DNA from: Biscogniauxia marginata
Taxonomy: Eukaryota; Ascomycota; Sordariomycetes; Xylariales; Xylariaceae
Direction of reading: 5' to 3'
Length of the DNA stretch: 64,000 bases
Assembly: GCA_022695795.1 (NCBI GenBank)
Contig: MU404180.1
Span: forward strand, 45,993-109,992
Below, in pieces: positions 44,087 through 54,854 of the stretch (position 1 is the stretch's first letter; every line of letters begins with the position of its first letter). The position numbers and the translations under genes are program-made. A model generated the notes under the pieces. It searched no databases, was not told the origin of the DNA, and saw nothing but the letters and a program-made list of their open reading frames with translations.

Positions 44087-46756
44087 TCAGTCATCTTCTA
44101 TATCGTCATCGCTGATCACCAACTTCTGCACCGACGGCAGTGCGGACGCCGAACTAGCAGTGGTATTCTGTCGGATGCCGAGGTTCTTCTTCCGTGGCGA
44201 CGGCTCTTCCGTGGGCTTGTCCGTGGCCCACGCCTCCACAAATTCTCCGGCTTGGTCATCCGCGTCGGCGGCGGTTTCTTCGTCCGCCGCGGTTCCGATG
44301 CCCGAGAATGAAACCACCTTCTCCATATCCTTTAGCCGGACCGTGCTAGCCGAGCTCCTGCGTCGCCGGGCTATGTGTGCCATGTAAGGCAGCCGTTCGA
44401 GAAGCATCTCCCTGCGAGCAGAGCTCCCAAGGGAGAGCAAGGGAGCCGGCTGATTCTGACCAGAGTCAAGCTTTTTGGTTTTATTACCATTTCGCTGCTT
44501 ACTAATCCATTCCTCATTGCCAGACGCCTTGGGCCGCCTGAATGCAGATGCGCCGTCAGTAAGGTTATGCTCAGTTTCGTCTCCTTTTAGAATTGTCGAC
44601 GCCCAGTAGTCAACGATGCCTTCCAATTCTTCCTTCTCACGCCACAACTTGAGACTTGTGGGGTAGAACATTTTAAAAGCGTCTCCACCCCCTCTCCTAG
44701 AGGTTGTAGTGACTCGTTTAACAGGATTAGGAAGAGAGAACAATAGACCGCGCGTAGCGACCTGGAATGTTATCTCCTCTTGTCGCAACATATGACTAGC
44801 TGCATCTCGACTAGTAAATCCAGACCCGCCGAAGCTACGGCCGCCGAAGAATATGTCCCAAGATGGGCAAAGGAGATCGCTTTCGGAAAGATATTCGATG
44901 CATCCATTTATATAGTCTAGAGGGGAGTTCGGATCAGAAGGGCCAGTAGATTCACAAGACAACGCGTAGTTTTCGTGAAGGGCAGATATGAAAGTATGTG
45001 TGTCGGTCCCGGTTTCGTCAATAAGACTATCAACGGAGACTTCGGATCGTTTCGGCCTCGAGTAAGAAGCCAGATAGTCAGGTAGAATCTCGGCCCTTCC
45101 CTCAGGTGTTTGCCTATCCATAGGAAGCTCGTCTCTCTTGTTGTATACAACTTTTCCGACGGCGTGAAATATGCCTAAGCTCGCCTCCCTTTGCGACACA
45201 AGCTGCAAGCTTTCCACTTCTCCTTTAGTTAAAGCAACCCCGTTCTTTGCGCCTCGCTTTGACTTGGTGAATGTAACCTTAGACCCCCAGTCAGAATCCA
45301 AGTCGCCCTTGAGGCAGAGAAATTCGAGGGAGGAAATGGCGCTTCTGATATCCCCTATTTCGCCTAACCTCTTGAGAACACTCGGTCCCGGCGTACGACG
45401 GCGACCGGACTTTCGCGCTTCCTTCTGCACTATCACCTCTAGCGCGCTTGCGAGGAGAGTCGGAGCAATAGCATTGAACTCGATCATGCAAGTCCCTGGA
45501 TGCCGGATGATTTCTGGACCTAGTAATCGATGTGCCGTGAAACTGTCCGCAGATGCTGAAGTAGTAGTTAAAAGAGTCTCAGATATGACCATGACGATAG
45601 GCGTGATGGGATCTCTGGGAGACTGGCGCCCAAACATGGCGAGTGACGGAGTATTCGTTGCTAAATATTGTAGGATTGTGCTTCGGAACGAGGTTAGGGC
45701 TGTCGACGAGCGTATGAAGGTGTTTGGAAATTCCTCAATGAGGATGATTTTCTGTGTCTTATCATCGTTCCCTCCGAGGGCCTGGCTTTGACGGGCCGGC
45801 CCTTCAACACCGGTATCCAATTGTCCAAATTTTCCACTTCTCCCCATGAACTCTTCAAATTGCGCGGAGGCTGATTGGAATCCTTGCTGGGAGCCGAGAG
45901 ATCCTGTTGGATTTCTCCATTCGAGTAACTCACAGCGCATGTCTTTGGCGAGGAGTCGAAGTGTAGTTGTCTTCCCCGTCCCAGCAGCCCCTTTGAGAAT
46001 AAGTAGGCGCTGCCGCATGCGACCAGCAATGACATCTTCAAGCCAGCGCCGAACATCGGCTACTTTCTTCTTGTGGACCGCAAGCTCGTCCAAATTCACA
46101 GGACCGAAACGTTCGGACCACGGTCGCTGTTCATCGTCCAGACTAGGATCTCTCGGAGGTCGCGACGGCCGGATAAATTTCTGGCTTGCGGCGACGGCAG
46201 AACCGCTGCTGGCTATCGAGGGTTCTCGGAAACGTTTGAGCGCATTCTGCCCGACCCTACTAGTAGTGACGGCCTTGTGTTCTCCAACATCGTCATCGTC
46301 GGATATTGGGTCACTTATAATATCTTCTAACTTAGTCGAGGGTCTTGTCACTACACGCTCAGCCTGTCTCGAGAACAGTGTGACGAGGTCTGCGGTTTTC
46401 CCCTTCTCTTCGTGTTTACTCTTCACAGCCGGCCTGTTTCTGCGCTTTTCCGGGCTCGTGCTCGCACTCTTGAATCCATTGTTGTGGATCGAGCCATTGA
46501 AGGATTGTGGCCGGAGGGATTTCGCGGTAGGCTTCGCAGCAGGTTTCGAGGGTTGACTGGCGACGAGTCGAGACGATTTCCTAACAGGGCTCGGCGAGGT
46601 GTCGAGAGCTCGTGGGGAGCTTGCGGTTGAAGCGTTCTTGCTTTCAGGCGAGGAAAACAGATAGTTTTTCAGTGTGTTGATTTGTGGTTTTGGCTCTTCC
46701 TCGTCGTCCGAGGCGTGAACAATGTTTCGTCTCCGACGCTTCACAGGCGGCGCCAT
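44087..46756 (-). CDS. RAD17: Checkpoint clamp loader RAD17 (RAD24 in budding yeast)
   Basis: A single minus-strand open frame. The first ATG is at 46756 (MAPPVKRRRRN), giving 889 aa; the frame extends 18 codons further upstream without an ATG. RAD17 replaces RFC1 in a clamp loader that places the 9-1-1 ring on damaged DNA in the nucleus and so activates the ATR/Mec1 checkpoint. The first 210 residues are Ser/Lys-rich with KRRRR near the start, likely a nuclear signal. The conserved WSERFGPVNLDELAVHKKKV segment leads into the AAA+ domain with Walker A GAAGTGKT at 256-263 and a Walker B-like IILIEEFPN at 337-345, the form typical of RAD17. A C-terminal helical region follows. The last residues are acidic (DDDIEDD), which resembles the acidic C-terminal tail reported to contact the 9-1-1 clamp. 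Confidence 0.93.
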   Translation of the reverse strand: MAPPVKRRRRNIVHASDDEEEPKPQINTLKNYLFSSPESKNASTASSPRALDTSPSPVRKSSRLVASQPSKPAAKPTAKSLRPQSFNGSIHNNGFKSASTSPEKRRNRPAVKSKHEEKGKTADLVTLFSRQAERVVTRPSTKLEDIISDPISDDDDVGEHKAVTTSRVGQNALKRFREPSIASSGSAVAASQKFIRPSRPPRDPSLDDEQRPWSERFGPVNLDELAVHKKKVADVRRWLEDVIAGRMRQRLLILKGAAGTGKTTTLRLLAKDMRCELLEWRNPTGSLGSQQGFQSASAQFEEFMGRSGKFGQLDTGVEGPARQSQALGGNDDKTQKIILIEEFPNTFIRSSTALTSFRSTILQYLATNTPSLAMFGRQSPRDPITPIVMVISETLLTTTSASADSFTAHRLLGPEIIRHPGTCMIEFNAIAPTLLASALEVIVQKEARKSGRRRTPGPSVLKRLGEIGDIRSAISSLEFLCLKGDLDSDWGSKVTFTKSKRGAKNGVALTKGEVESLQLVSQREASLGIFHAVGKVVYNKRDELPMDRQTPEGRAEILPDYLASYSRPKRSEVSVDSLIDETGTDTHTFISALHENYALSCESTGPSDPNSPLDYINGCIEYLSESDLLCPSWDIFFGGRSFGGSGFTSRDAASHMLRQEEITFQVATRGLLFSLPNPVKRVTTTSRRGGGDAFKMFYPTSLKLWREKEELEGIVDYWASTILKGDETEHNLTDGASAFRRPKASGNEEWISKQRNGNKTKKLDSGQNQPAPLLSLGSSARREMLLERLPYMAHIARRRRSSASTVRLKDMEKVVSFSGIGTAADEETAADADDQAGEFVEAWATDKPTEEPSPRKKNLGIRQNTTASSASALPSVQKLVISDDDIEDD

Positions 46757-47476
46757 GACGCAAAGACAAACTTGGCGGCAAAGGCGGCATCGGTTGGTAT
46801 GTCGTTCCACATGGACTGGAACAGGAATATCATAGTTATGCCCTTATGCAGAGGCTGTTTGAAAATGGAAGCACGTTATGAAGGAATTGGTTGAAAAGTA
46901 GGAACAAAGGTGCATGTAGAAGCGAAGTGACTGTCTTGACAGCGCGGGCGCGTCAGACCACTGAAAGTGCCTAACCTTAAAGTACTTAGGTAACCTCTAG
47001 CGATGCGCAGTCAGCTGATCAATTAACAAAATTCCGCTGAGTGCAGCACATACTGCAGTGTGCTAACCTACAGCAGTCTACAAAACACACCTCATACTAA
47101 ACACCACTTTTACCTAAGTTCCAGTGAAGCTCTCAATTATGAGTTGACAATTAGATGGTTATTGAGCGACTGAAGTTGCCTGGATTTCCACACAGGCTCT
47201 CCCCTTCCTCATAATTATTTGTCTCGTTGCCCAGTTTCCCTTGTCGCCTAAAGAATCATTGCATTGTAACACCTCTCCCTTTTTTTAATAGAAGTTCACA
47301 TGAGCTTCCATAGTCACGGACTCCTCCTACGATTAACTTTTCCATACCAAGAGCCCTCATTAGAATGCCCAACCTTGAAAATCATCTACGAATCGTACAG
47401 CCGCCGCCAAGTAATGCTCATGCACGTCTCCCCAAGTCCGAGCTGCTTCCTTTATTGCCCGAATGGCTACACATTG
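46757..47476. other. RAD17 promoter and downstream end of the questin-oxidase-like gene
   Basis: About 720 bp between two minus-strand genes. It must include the RAD17 promoter. A GC-rich GCGCGGGCGCG stretch lies at about 46941-46952. No gene is seen. Confidence 0.5.
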
Positions 47477-48819
47477 TCAGTCAAGCTTCTTGCTAACATA
47501 GGAGGGCCAGAGGGTTAGAGGGTCCTGACCTTTGACGAAGTGAGCATCAGTGGCATATGATCCATTGATTACCTTGTCTTCCACATAATTCCATTGCTTT
47601 CCGGCAACGTCCTCAGGCTTGATGTAATCTGGGTCAATCTTTGGGCAAAGCTCGGCAGCGTAGACAGCTACCGTCAACAACCACCATTGCCGTACCAAGC
47701 TTATATGGAACTTGGACGGGATGACCGGCAGCAGTATTCGAACCGCATGACTAGTTGTGAGTAGGTGTACAATGAAAAAGTTGTACGAGTGAGTTCCGGG
47801 GGGAACTGTTGCAACCAAGACTGCCACCGCAGCTTCCTGTGAGTCCTGGAACTGTTTGATCGGGTCCTCAAATGTCCAAGCATTCCAGTACTCCATGACG
47901 AGATCCTCATGTTTCTCGAACAGAAGGTCGAGGTTGTCAGCGCTAGGGTTCTTGAAAAGACCTTTCAACCTCTCATCTTTGGCCATCTTGCCGAGAATCT
48001 CTAAGGGTGATGTCGACTTGAAAGACGACGGTTTCGAGTACGAAGGGTCGTCAATATACTTGTGGAAGAAGTCATACTGCGTCGCAGCCATGCCAAGTGC
48101 CTCAATGGCAACCTCTTTGTTGTCCATCTCAAAGGCATATCCGAGATGGATGAGTGGATGGCCAACTGAGACTTGTTAGTAGGTCTTGGTTTCTAGATAT
48201 ATTTAGGGGGACACATACGGCCACTGATGAGGCTGTTCACCAATGGTTCTTTACCGCTAAACATATACTCTTCCACGACCTTCTTCCAGTTGTAGTTATG
48301 CTTCATGACCAAGGCATCCTCGAAGAAGTCGACATATGCACGCTGATAATTCCCATCTCCTAGGAAGTCCCTCCAGTCATCCTGGGTTATCTCCGCCGGC
48401 GATGGCTTCCATGGCTCCAGCGTTTCAGCTTCCACGTCATATATTTTGTGCAGTTGTCGGTCGTCTGCCCCAAGGAGATAAGCAGATGACAGAGCATGTG
48501 GCATGTGGTTATGAAACTCCAAGTCATGATAGATAATTGAGTGGTTCACATGGTTTGCCCTCAAAAGATGCTTAAGAGTCCTCGGTCGTTTCTCAGGTGC
48601 TGTCTCCACATTGTGAACCTCAACCGGTGGGATGTCGATGGAGCGAGATGTATCATTGCTTGAGATGAACCGGTTGACTACCGGCACATATGAGAGTATT
48701 GAAGCCATTTTGGGCCTCACATTAGATCGTAGTTGAACTTTTGTTGTCACGATCTCCAAGAGGAGTCGGTGTGGCGTAGAGAATAGATAATGTTCGATGA
48801 ATGGGGTGGAAGAAGTCAT
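47477..48819 (-). CDS. Questin-oxidase-like protein (AflY/GedK family)
   Basis: Minus-strand exons 48819-48219 and 48165-47477 join in frame to 429 aa. The 53-nt intron has a GTATGT donor and an ACTAAC branch site before CTCAG, and the junction restores ISGLGHPLIHLGYAFEM. The family includes AflY of aflatoxin synthesis and GedK, which opens questin in a Baeyer-Villiger-type step; many members are orphan. The recognisable features are the segment LKHLLRANHVNHSIIYHD, the HALSSAYLLGA motif, the GHPLIHLGYAFE motif and a downstream SYNFFIVHLLTTSHAVR stretch with His residues that may be catalytic. A shorter start at M38 (48708, MASILSYVPVVN) is possible. There are no polyketide-synthase or tailoring genes next to it; the neighbours are RAD17 and a ubiquitin ligase. 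It is probably cytosolic. Substrate unknown. Confidence 0.88.
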
Positions 48820-49355
48820 TCATGCTTCATTGTTTAAACGGGGTTACCTCAGGACGTAAATATTACTAATAGGTGGAAGCTCACTAGGTACATAACCTAG
48901 GTAGGTATGTACGTACCGCGTAGGTCCGTCGCCCGATTTTCTGAGCGACCTAGCGTTCTATATGCATTTCTTAGCCATAACAAGCCACAAGGTCACGTAT
49001 TCCCCAACCTCATAGTTTATAGACCTAACCTTATATAGTAGCTAGTATCTCCAAATGCTGCACGTTCAACACGTTGTCCCTCGCTTAGATCTCGTTTTGC
49101 ATTTATTAGCATTATCATCGAGCAGTCAATCCGTAAGTCCTGTAGAACTCAAGGCTACAAATGACGTTTCAATTAGTGATAACCGTGATTGTGCTATATA
49201 GGAGAAATTAGACCCGTTCGACAATATTCAATACCTTATAGCAAGGTCATAAACCTGATATATGCGTTAAAGCATAATATATCATTCTCGATCAAGAACC
49301 GTCTTATTTAAACGGATCCCAGACCTTCAATAAAAACAATTGCTGAGAACGCGAC
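48820..49355. promoter_or_regulatory. Divergent promoter region, questin-oxidase-like / UBE3D-like
   Basis: 536 bp between two divergent start codons. It contains a cluster of CTAGGTA and GTACGTAC motifs at about 48885-48920 and AT-rich DNA beyond 49020. No specific factor site is clear. Confidence 0.4.
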
Positions 49356-50924
49356 ATGACTTCACCACACCAAATACTTCTATATGCGGAACTGCTTTCG
49401 AACATACGACAAATCTCTGTTGGATGCACGCTACCAACGCCAAGTTCTTCTAGCACTAGGGCAGTCGTCTCTCCCGATTGTATCGAGTTTACTGTCAGTC
49501 ACGATGGGGTAGAAAGATCTATCCGTTTACCAGGCCGCGTAGCTTTGCCTTCGCAGCTGCCAATACAGAAGATAGGTGCAACGACTATATCCTGGAGGTT
49601 GCCTCTAGCATCAACGTCGGATAGAAGCCACAGTGTCTCTGCATCAGAAGAAACAGTTCCATGGTCAGCAGGTGACCTAGCACCTGAGTCAGCCATTAGC
49701 TGTAGAGCATGTAAGGCGTTTATTGTCGAGGCCGGCGCGCTTAAGACGTGGAAGGACCTGCCAAGTGAGAACTGGGCCGAGATGATGGAATTCTGGCATT
49801 GCCATAAACCTCACGACCACAAACAAAAGGATGGCGAACATCTTGTTTCTAGAGGGTACGGCGCGAGTTCGAGAATATCAGCTCAGTCTGGTGTCGGCTT
49901 TATCGACCTGACCTCCTTCCTTCTATCCCCGTATGATATCTTGGAGTCTGTTGTGAGTATCTGTTCTCCTTTAAGTTCCTGTCATCTTAACCACCCGATG
50001 GGTATATAGAAGGTGGCCTTACCAGCGTTCTCACGCCTCGTCAGTGGTGTGGTCACCGATACTCCTACCCTAGATCAAAATACTTCTAACTCGGGAATAC
50101 AATCGTCGAACCCAGACTTCTAGTCACGGGATTGGCTTTGGTTGCCGAGAAGATTTCTACCTCTACCTTTCACTAAGAGTTTTTCCTGGATGTGGAAACC
50201 TTGGGATTGTTTAGAGGAACATTTTTGACCAACAGTGCCATCTTGTTAGGTCCATAGCTGACCTTTTATCAACTAGGTAACCCCTTCACTAACTAGCGAT
50301 GCTAAAGGTGATAATCAAACAACCCAGCATGCTTCGCCCGATGGCTCGAGGACTCACAACCTAGCTATATTCTGCAGCTCGTGTAAAAATCAGCTGGGGA
50401 TATGGAACGACCAAATATCATCTGTTTCATTATTTAAATGGCAAGTCAATGTTGATAGACAGCATGATCAAGGTTCGGCCGGGCCTCCAAGTCTTTCCCA
50501 TTGTACTAGTGCCATGCTTCTTGCAACCATGGCCCGGTCGGGCTGTTCTAAATCGATCATCATGTCGATAAAATCGCAGAATGAGCCTCCCTCGAACGGA
50601 TCAACCCCTGAGGAGTTGAGCCTAATAAGGCCTCTGCTAAACATATGGGTATTCAATGCCAACATCACGTTCTCATCTACAGAAGAGCCTAGATCACCCA
50701 TCAACGCCGTGAAGGTGTTATACCGGATGGTTAGTCAGGACGAGGCGGACAAGATGCTGGATTCCATGACCTCGGATGTGCAAGACATTTATCTACCCGC
50801 TGAGGCGATCAAGACAGTCATTAACCTGCTCGATAGAAGCAACACCTGTGTTCCACTGGGCGACCGTAAGTTCAGGGATTGGACGGTAGGGCTCTTAGAG
50901 AAGTGGGATGCCAAATGCAAATAA
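49356..50924 (+). CDS. UBE3D-like E3 ubiquitin ligase (HECT_2 domain)
   Basis: Exon 1 (49356-49952) and the last exon (50277-50924) are well supported. Between them I propose a 30-nt exon, 50010-50039 (KVALPAFSRL), giving 424 aa; without it the frame is also kept (414 aa). The family binds ubiquitin-conjugating enzymes, with cyclin B as a reported substrate of the human member. Conserved features are the first Cys pair C116/C119 (SCRACKAFI), the WHCHKPHDH motif at 147-155, and a second Cys pair in the last exon (IFCSSCKNQLG) followed by LFKWQ. The C-terminal part (LIRPLLNIWVFNANITFSS...) fits the end of the domain. The last exon begins after a GCTGAC branch site and AACTAG acceptor. Middle exon choice is uncertain because the DNA between runs into a stop at 50121. 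Confidence 0.82.
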
Positions 50925-51682
50925 GCGCCAACTCGCAAGCTTGAGAAGAAATAGTATGGTAGGTTGGAAAGTCTCGACAGGATATCTCTCACGGTTCAGC
51001 CGTGAGAAGGATGATTCTTCAGAGACGTATATAGGAGTCTCACTATACCCAACTAAGATCCACGAGAAACAAAGGTATAAATCCTGGACTTATAATAAAT
51101 ACAATCATACGTCGTCTGTTCAAAATGTCTCAAAACCTTGTTGGTCGAGCCCAAAGATCTCTATATAAAACTCCAAAATACGATGTAAATACATCAAGGT
51201 CAGCCATCCCTGAATGAAGTTCACGAAATAAATAGTGTAGTAGATATACGTAAATAATGATAAGAGGGCCACCGATAACCACATTTAATAAGTAATTTTT
51301 TGGTTTTCGAAAATAAATAAATGAAATAACTAATAACCACTACTCTGGAATATTGCATATTATATGACTGATTAATCCTCGTCGGGGTCTGAAGAACTTA
51401 TAGCAGAAACGTCCATATTGACTACCTTGATAGATACACCTCCTCAGCTTTTCAAGAAGTAATTGCTCTCTTAACATTAGATTTTATATGATGAGTTTGC
51501 AGTATTCATAGATATCGCCGGCATTTTACAACATCGAATCACAAGCAAGGGATCTAGGGTAACGATGAAATTTTCTTTTGTTGACTAATGCACAGGGGTG
51601 TTCTATAGACACAGTAGGATGAGGAGTACAAAGGAAACCGTTCTCTGCGTCAAGGAGTATCTGATTTTCGCTGTAAGTAGGT
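50925..51682. other. Spacer between convergent UBE3D-like and ATP4 genes
   Basis: About 760 bp of AT-rich DNA holding the two 3' ends. No gene is seen. Confidence 0.6.
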
Positions 51683-52740
51683 CTATGGAGCTTTGGCGGA
51701 GACGATTTCTATATAATCGATTAGCCTGCGGTGTCCAGGATAGAATAGGGATGACGTAGGGAGGGCATGATAAATACTCACTTTCCACATCGGCGATACT
51801 CTGTTGAAGAATCTGCTGAAGGGCCTTGGGGCTCTCGAGCTCTTTCTTTACCTTGGCGATAATGCTCTCGGCTAGTTCCTTTTGCTGGCGCTGCTTGACC
51901 TGGCTCTCGTACCGTACCCACGAATCCAACACCGTCTTAGCCTCCGCTGCTAGAGCAGTCGTCTGCTCGAGCTCATACGCCTTGGCCTCAAGCTGGGCGG
52001 TTTCCTATATGCACACGCTCAATCAGAATCTCTTTATTTCTAATTCTCATCCTCCTCCCGGGTATGGTAGCGCTCTCCGTCACGAATATCCTAGGCAAAA
52101 AAATGGATTTCTTACCTTGGAAACCTCGAAGAGGCCCTTGGTGACCTCAACTACACCACCCATCTGCTGGACGTTCTCGATGCGGTTCTTGACGGCCTGG
52201 GTATGGTCGGCGCGGGCGGCGTTCAGGATGCCCTTGATCTTCGCGCTCTGGGTTTCGGCCCATTCCTTGTATAGAGGGCCACCGTACTTGATGAGAGCAG
52301 CCCAGACGCTGAGCAGGCAGAAGGCGACGACTGTCTCCTCGTTGAAGACATAGTATTCGTTGCTGATAGCGTAGATGGACAGACCGGCAGCTGACGACAG
52401 AATGGCCGTCTTGGAGATGAGCGAGTTACCCGGCAGCGAGTCGATGATGGATTGTGCCTTGACCTGGGCGGCCGGCGGCTGCGGCGGTTGCGGCGGCTGC
52501 TCTTGTTTCGGTTGCTCTGGGGGTGCGGGCGAGTTCGAGGCCGGTCGCGTTGACATTAGTGTTGTCACGGCTGCGGGGAGAATGCGCTGGCTGGCGATCG
52601 CCGGTCGTAGGCGGGCGGCCCCTACGGTTTGGGTGGGAGATATGTCAGTTCCCAACCGAACCTGGGTTTTATTCTCCACATCCAATTGACGAGCCAATTG
52701 TTGACTTACCGAAGGCACGAGTAGCCAAGCGGGAGGCCAT
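51683..52740 (-). CDS. ATP4: Mitochondrial ATP synthase subunit 4 (subunit b)
   Basis: Minus-strand exons 52740-52710, 52621-52116, 52004-51782 and 51708-51683 join in frame to 261 aa. The short terminal exon gives the conserved end DVEKIVSAKAP. Subunit b is the peripheral stalk of F1Fo ATP synthase, anchored in the inner mitochondrial membrane. The N-terminus (MASRLATRAFG...ASQRILP) is Arg-rich without acidic residues, a typical import presequence. A Pro/Gln-rich stretch follows at about 42-62. Two membrane segments (about 81-97 and 105-123) precede a long charged helix for the stalk. The protein is longer than yeast Atp4, and the Pro/Gln stretch accounts for much of the excess. It is transcribed divergently from NOC4 over 378 bp. 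Confidence 0.94.
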
Positions 52741-53118
52741 TGTGAGATGGATGGGGGAGGAGTTGCTACGGCGGCGTTTGGGCTGAGAAATTGGGTGTGT
52801 TGCTGGCCGATAGACAAGACGATGGGGCTCGAGAATTAAAAATGAGGTTTTATTCAATTCGGCTTCAAAGTGACCAAGCTTCCGACTTCCGGTCGCTATT
52901 GGCTGAAAATGCACGTGATTTATGGGCCTATCCTAACTAAATCTTCGGCAGGTTCAGCCTTGTGCTGCAAAACACCTCCGAGGCTGCTAATTACGTACTT
53001 TTTTTTTTCTTCCCTCTATCCCCTTTTCTTTCCTCTTACCATTGACGCTTCACGCAGACCTCACCTATCGCCTAAAATAAAGCAAAAGCTCGGACCCACG
53101 ATTGCGATACATAGCAAA
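52741..53118. promoter_or_regulatory. Divergent ATP4/NOC4 promoter with CCAAT and CACGTG boxes
   Basis: On the plus strand ATTGG (reverse CCAAT) lies at 52898-52902 and CACGTG at 52912-52917, 9 bp apart. CCAAT is the site of the HAP complex, a known regulator of respiratory genes in fungi, and ATCACGTG on the minus strand matches a Cbf1-type E-box. Both lie about 160-180 bp upstream of the ATP4 start. A pyrimidine-rich tract (52997-53037) lies close to the NOC4 start. Confidence 0.5.
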
Positions 53119-54854
53119 ATGCCGAGCGCAATCAAGGACGACTCCTTGAAGAGGAAGCGCGCTAAGACATCGGAAAAGGCCAGTAAGCGCGCGAAGGCCG
53201 AAAGTAGTAGCGGTAGCGACGACGACGAGAATCCGCAGGCTGAGATCCTACTGCTCGAAAATGAGATCCTCGAGTCCAAGAAGAATTACAACAATATCAC
53301 CACCCTCCTAGATATTGCCTGGAAACAGGATGATGAATCAGCCCTGTTTGCGACCGTTTCATTGTGCAGGGTCTTTCTGCGGTTACTTGCATCTGGAAAC
53401 TTGAGTAGGAGGGCTGGCCAATCGGAAAAGGACATCGTCGTTGTTCAATGGCTAAAAGGCAGACTCGGGGACTACAAACAAATTCTCATCGATGAATTGC
53501 GCCAGGAGAGTTCTGCCTCGACAGCATTGACCCTTGCCATGCGTATATTGAAGGCGGAGACGCAGTCTGCGGGCGACAAGAGCGAATACAGTTTCCCGAA
53601 GGCATTTTTGAAAGATATTGTGGAAGCTCTTATTCGCGGCGAAGCTGAGGACGTCCGGCAGGAGTTCTGCGAAAAGTTCTTAGGGGAGTACGCCGATGTT
53701 AGGTTCTATACCTTCAAGGCATTAAAGTAGGTGAAAAGTTACTAGCCAAAACTCTCCCACAATGCTAATCTCCCAGTAGGGATATCCTCTCCCAAGATTC
53801 TTCTTTTTCAAAGCAGGATGACCTCTTTGATAATGCGTTTGATCTGCTTGCCTTCTTTGAGGATGTCCCCGAGAGCACAGAGGACATGGGCGAGTTCTAT
53901 GTGGACCCGCCGAAGAAGAAATCCCACCCGGTTACGTCGCTTAACCAGCAGAAGAAACAAGCTCAAGAAGCTTGGTTGGCAGTACTGAATCTGGACCCTA
54001 ATCGGGATCAAAGGAAGAAAGTGCTCGATATCATGACCAAGTCTATAGCCCCTTGGTTCACGAAGCCCGAGCTCTTAATGGACTTCCTGACAGATTCGTA
54101 CAACAGTGCCGCGACCGCTTTGCTGGCGCTTTCCGGTATATTCTACCTTATAAAAGAAAGAAACCTGGATTATCCCTCCTTCTATCGAAAACTATACTCG
54201 CTGCTTGACGCAGATATCCTGCATTCAAAGCACCGATCCAGGTTTCTCCGTTTACTGGACACCTTCCTCGCATCGACGCATCTTCCCGCCATCCTGGTAG
54301 CGAGTTTCATCAAGCGGATATCGCGGTTGTGTCTCAATGCGCCACCTGCTGCCATTGTCGCCGTGGTACCCTGGATATACAACCTGTTCAAGAAGCATCC
54401 GCTCTGCACGTTCATGATCCATCGTGTGCCAAGGACTCCCGAAGAGAAGGCTACCGTGGAAAGTGAAGGCATGGAAGATCCGTTTATTGCCGAGGAAGAA
54501 GACCCCATGGAGACACGCGCTATTGAGAGTTGCTTGTGGGAGGTAGTTCAACTACAGTCCCACTACCACCCGAACGTTGCGACTATTGCGAAGATCATTT
54601 CGGAGCAATTCACGAAGCAGGCATACAATATCGAGGATTTCTTGGATCACTCGTACAGTAGCGTAAGTCAAGTATGCCCATGTCGAAATAGCGTACCACT
54701 AAATTCAGATTAGCTCCTAGACGCGGAACTTTCCAAGCAGGTCAAGAAGCCTCCTGTTGTCGAGTTCATGATTCCAAAAAGAGTCTTTTTGCCACAAGAC
54801 CATATTTTGGGAGCCGAGGACAGTCTCTTGACGAAACTTTGGGGCTTTCAATGA
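53119..54854 (+). CDS. NOC4: Ribosome biogenesis protein NOC4 (CBF/MAK21 family)
   Basis: Exons 53119-53726, 53780-54662 and 54714-54854 join in frame to 543 aa, close to the yeast protein (552 aa). NOC4 works with NOP14 in maturation and export of the small ribosomal subunit in the nucleolus. The N-terminus is Lys/Arg-rich (KRKRAKTSEKASKRAK, residues 11-26), a likely nuclear signal. The CBF/MAK21 domain covers about 290-470 and includes SPYS-free helical repeats around LSGIFYLIKERNLDYPSFYRK and LLDTFLASTHLPAILVASFI, typical of the family. The C-terminal exon (PPVVEFMIPKRVFLP...LTKLWGFQ) matches the conserved end. At the first acceptor I chose the downstream AG of CAGTAG, which gives FKALKDILS; the upstream AG would add one residue. 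The start ATG is the first after a CT-rich leader. Confidence 0.94.

Noticed and set aside
45171..46556. Two plus-strand open frames (206 and 236 codons) over RAD17
   Set aside because: Antisense shadows of the RAD17 coding frame; no domain and no separate promoter or intron evidence.
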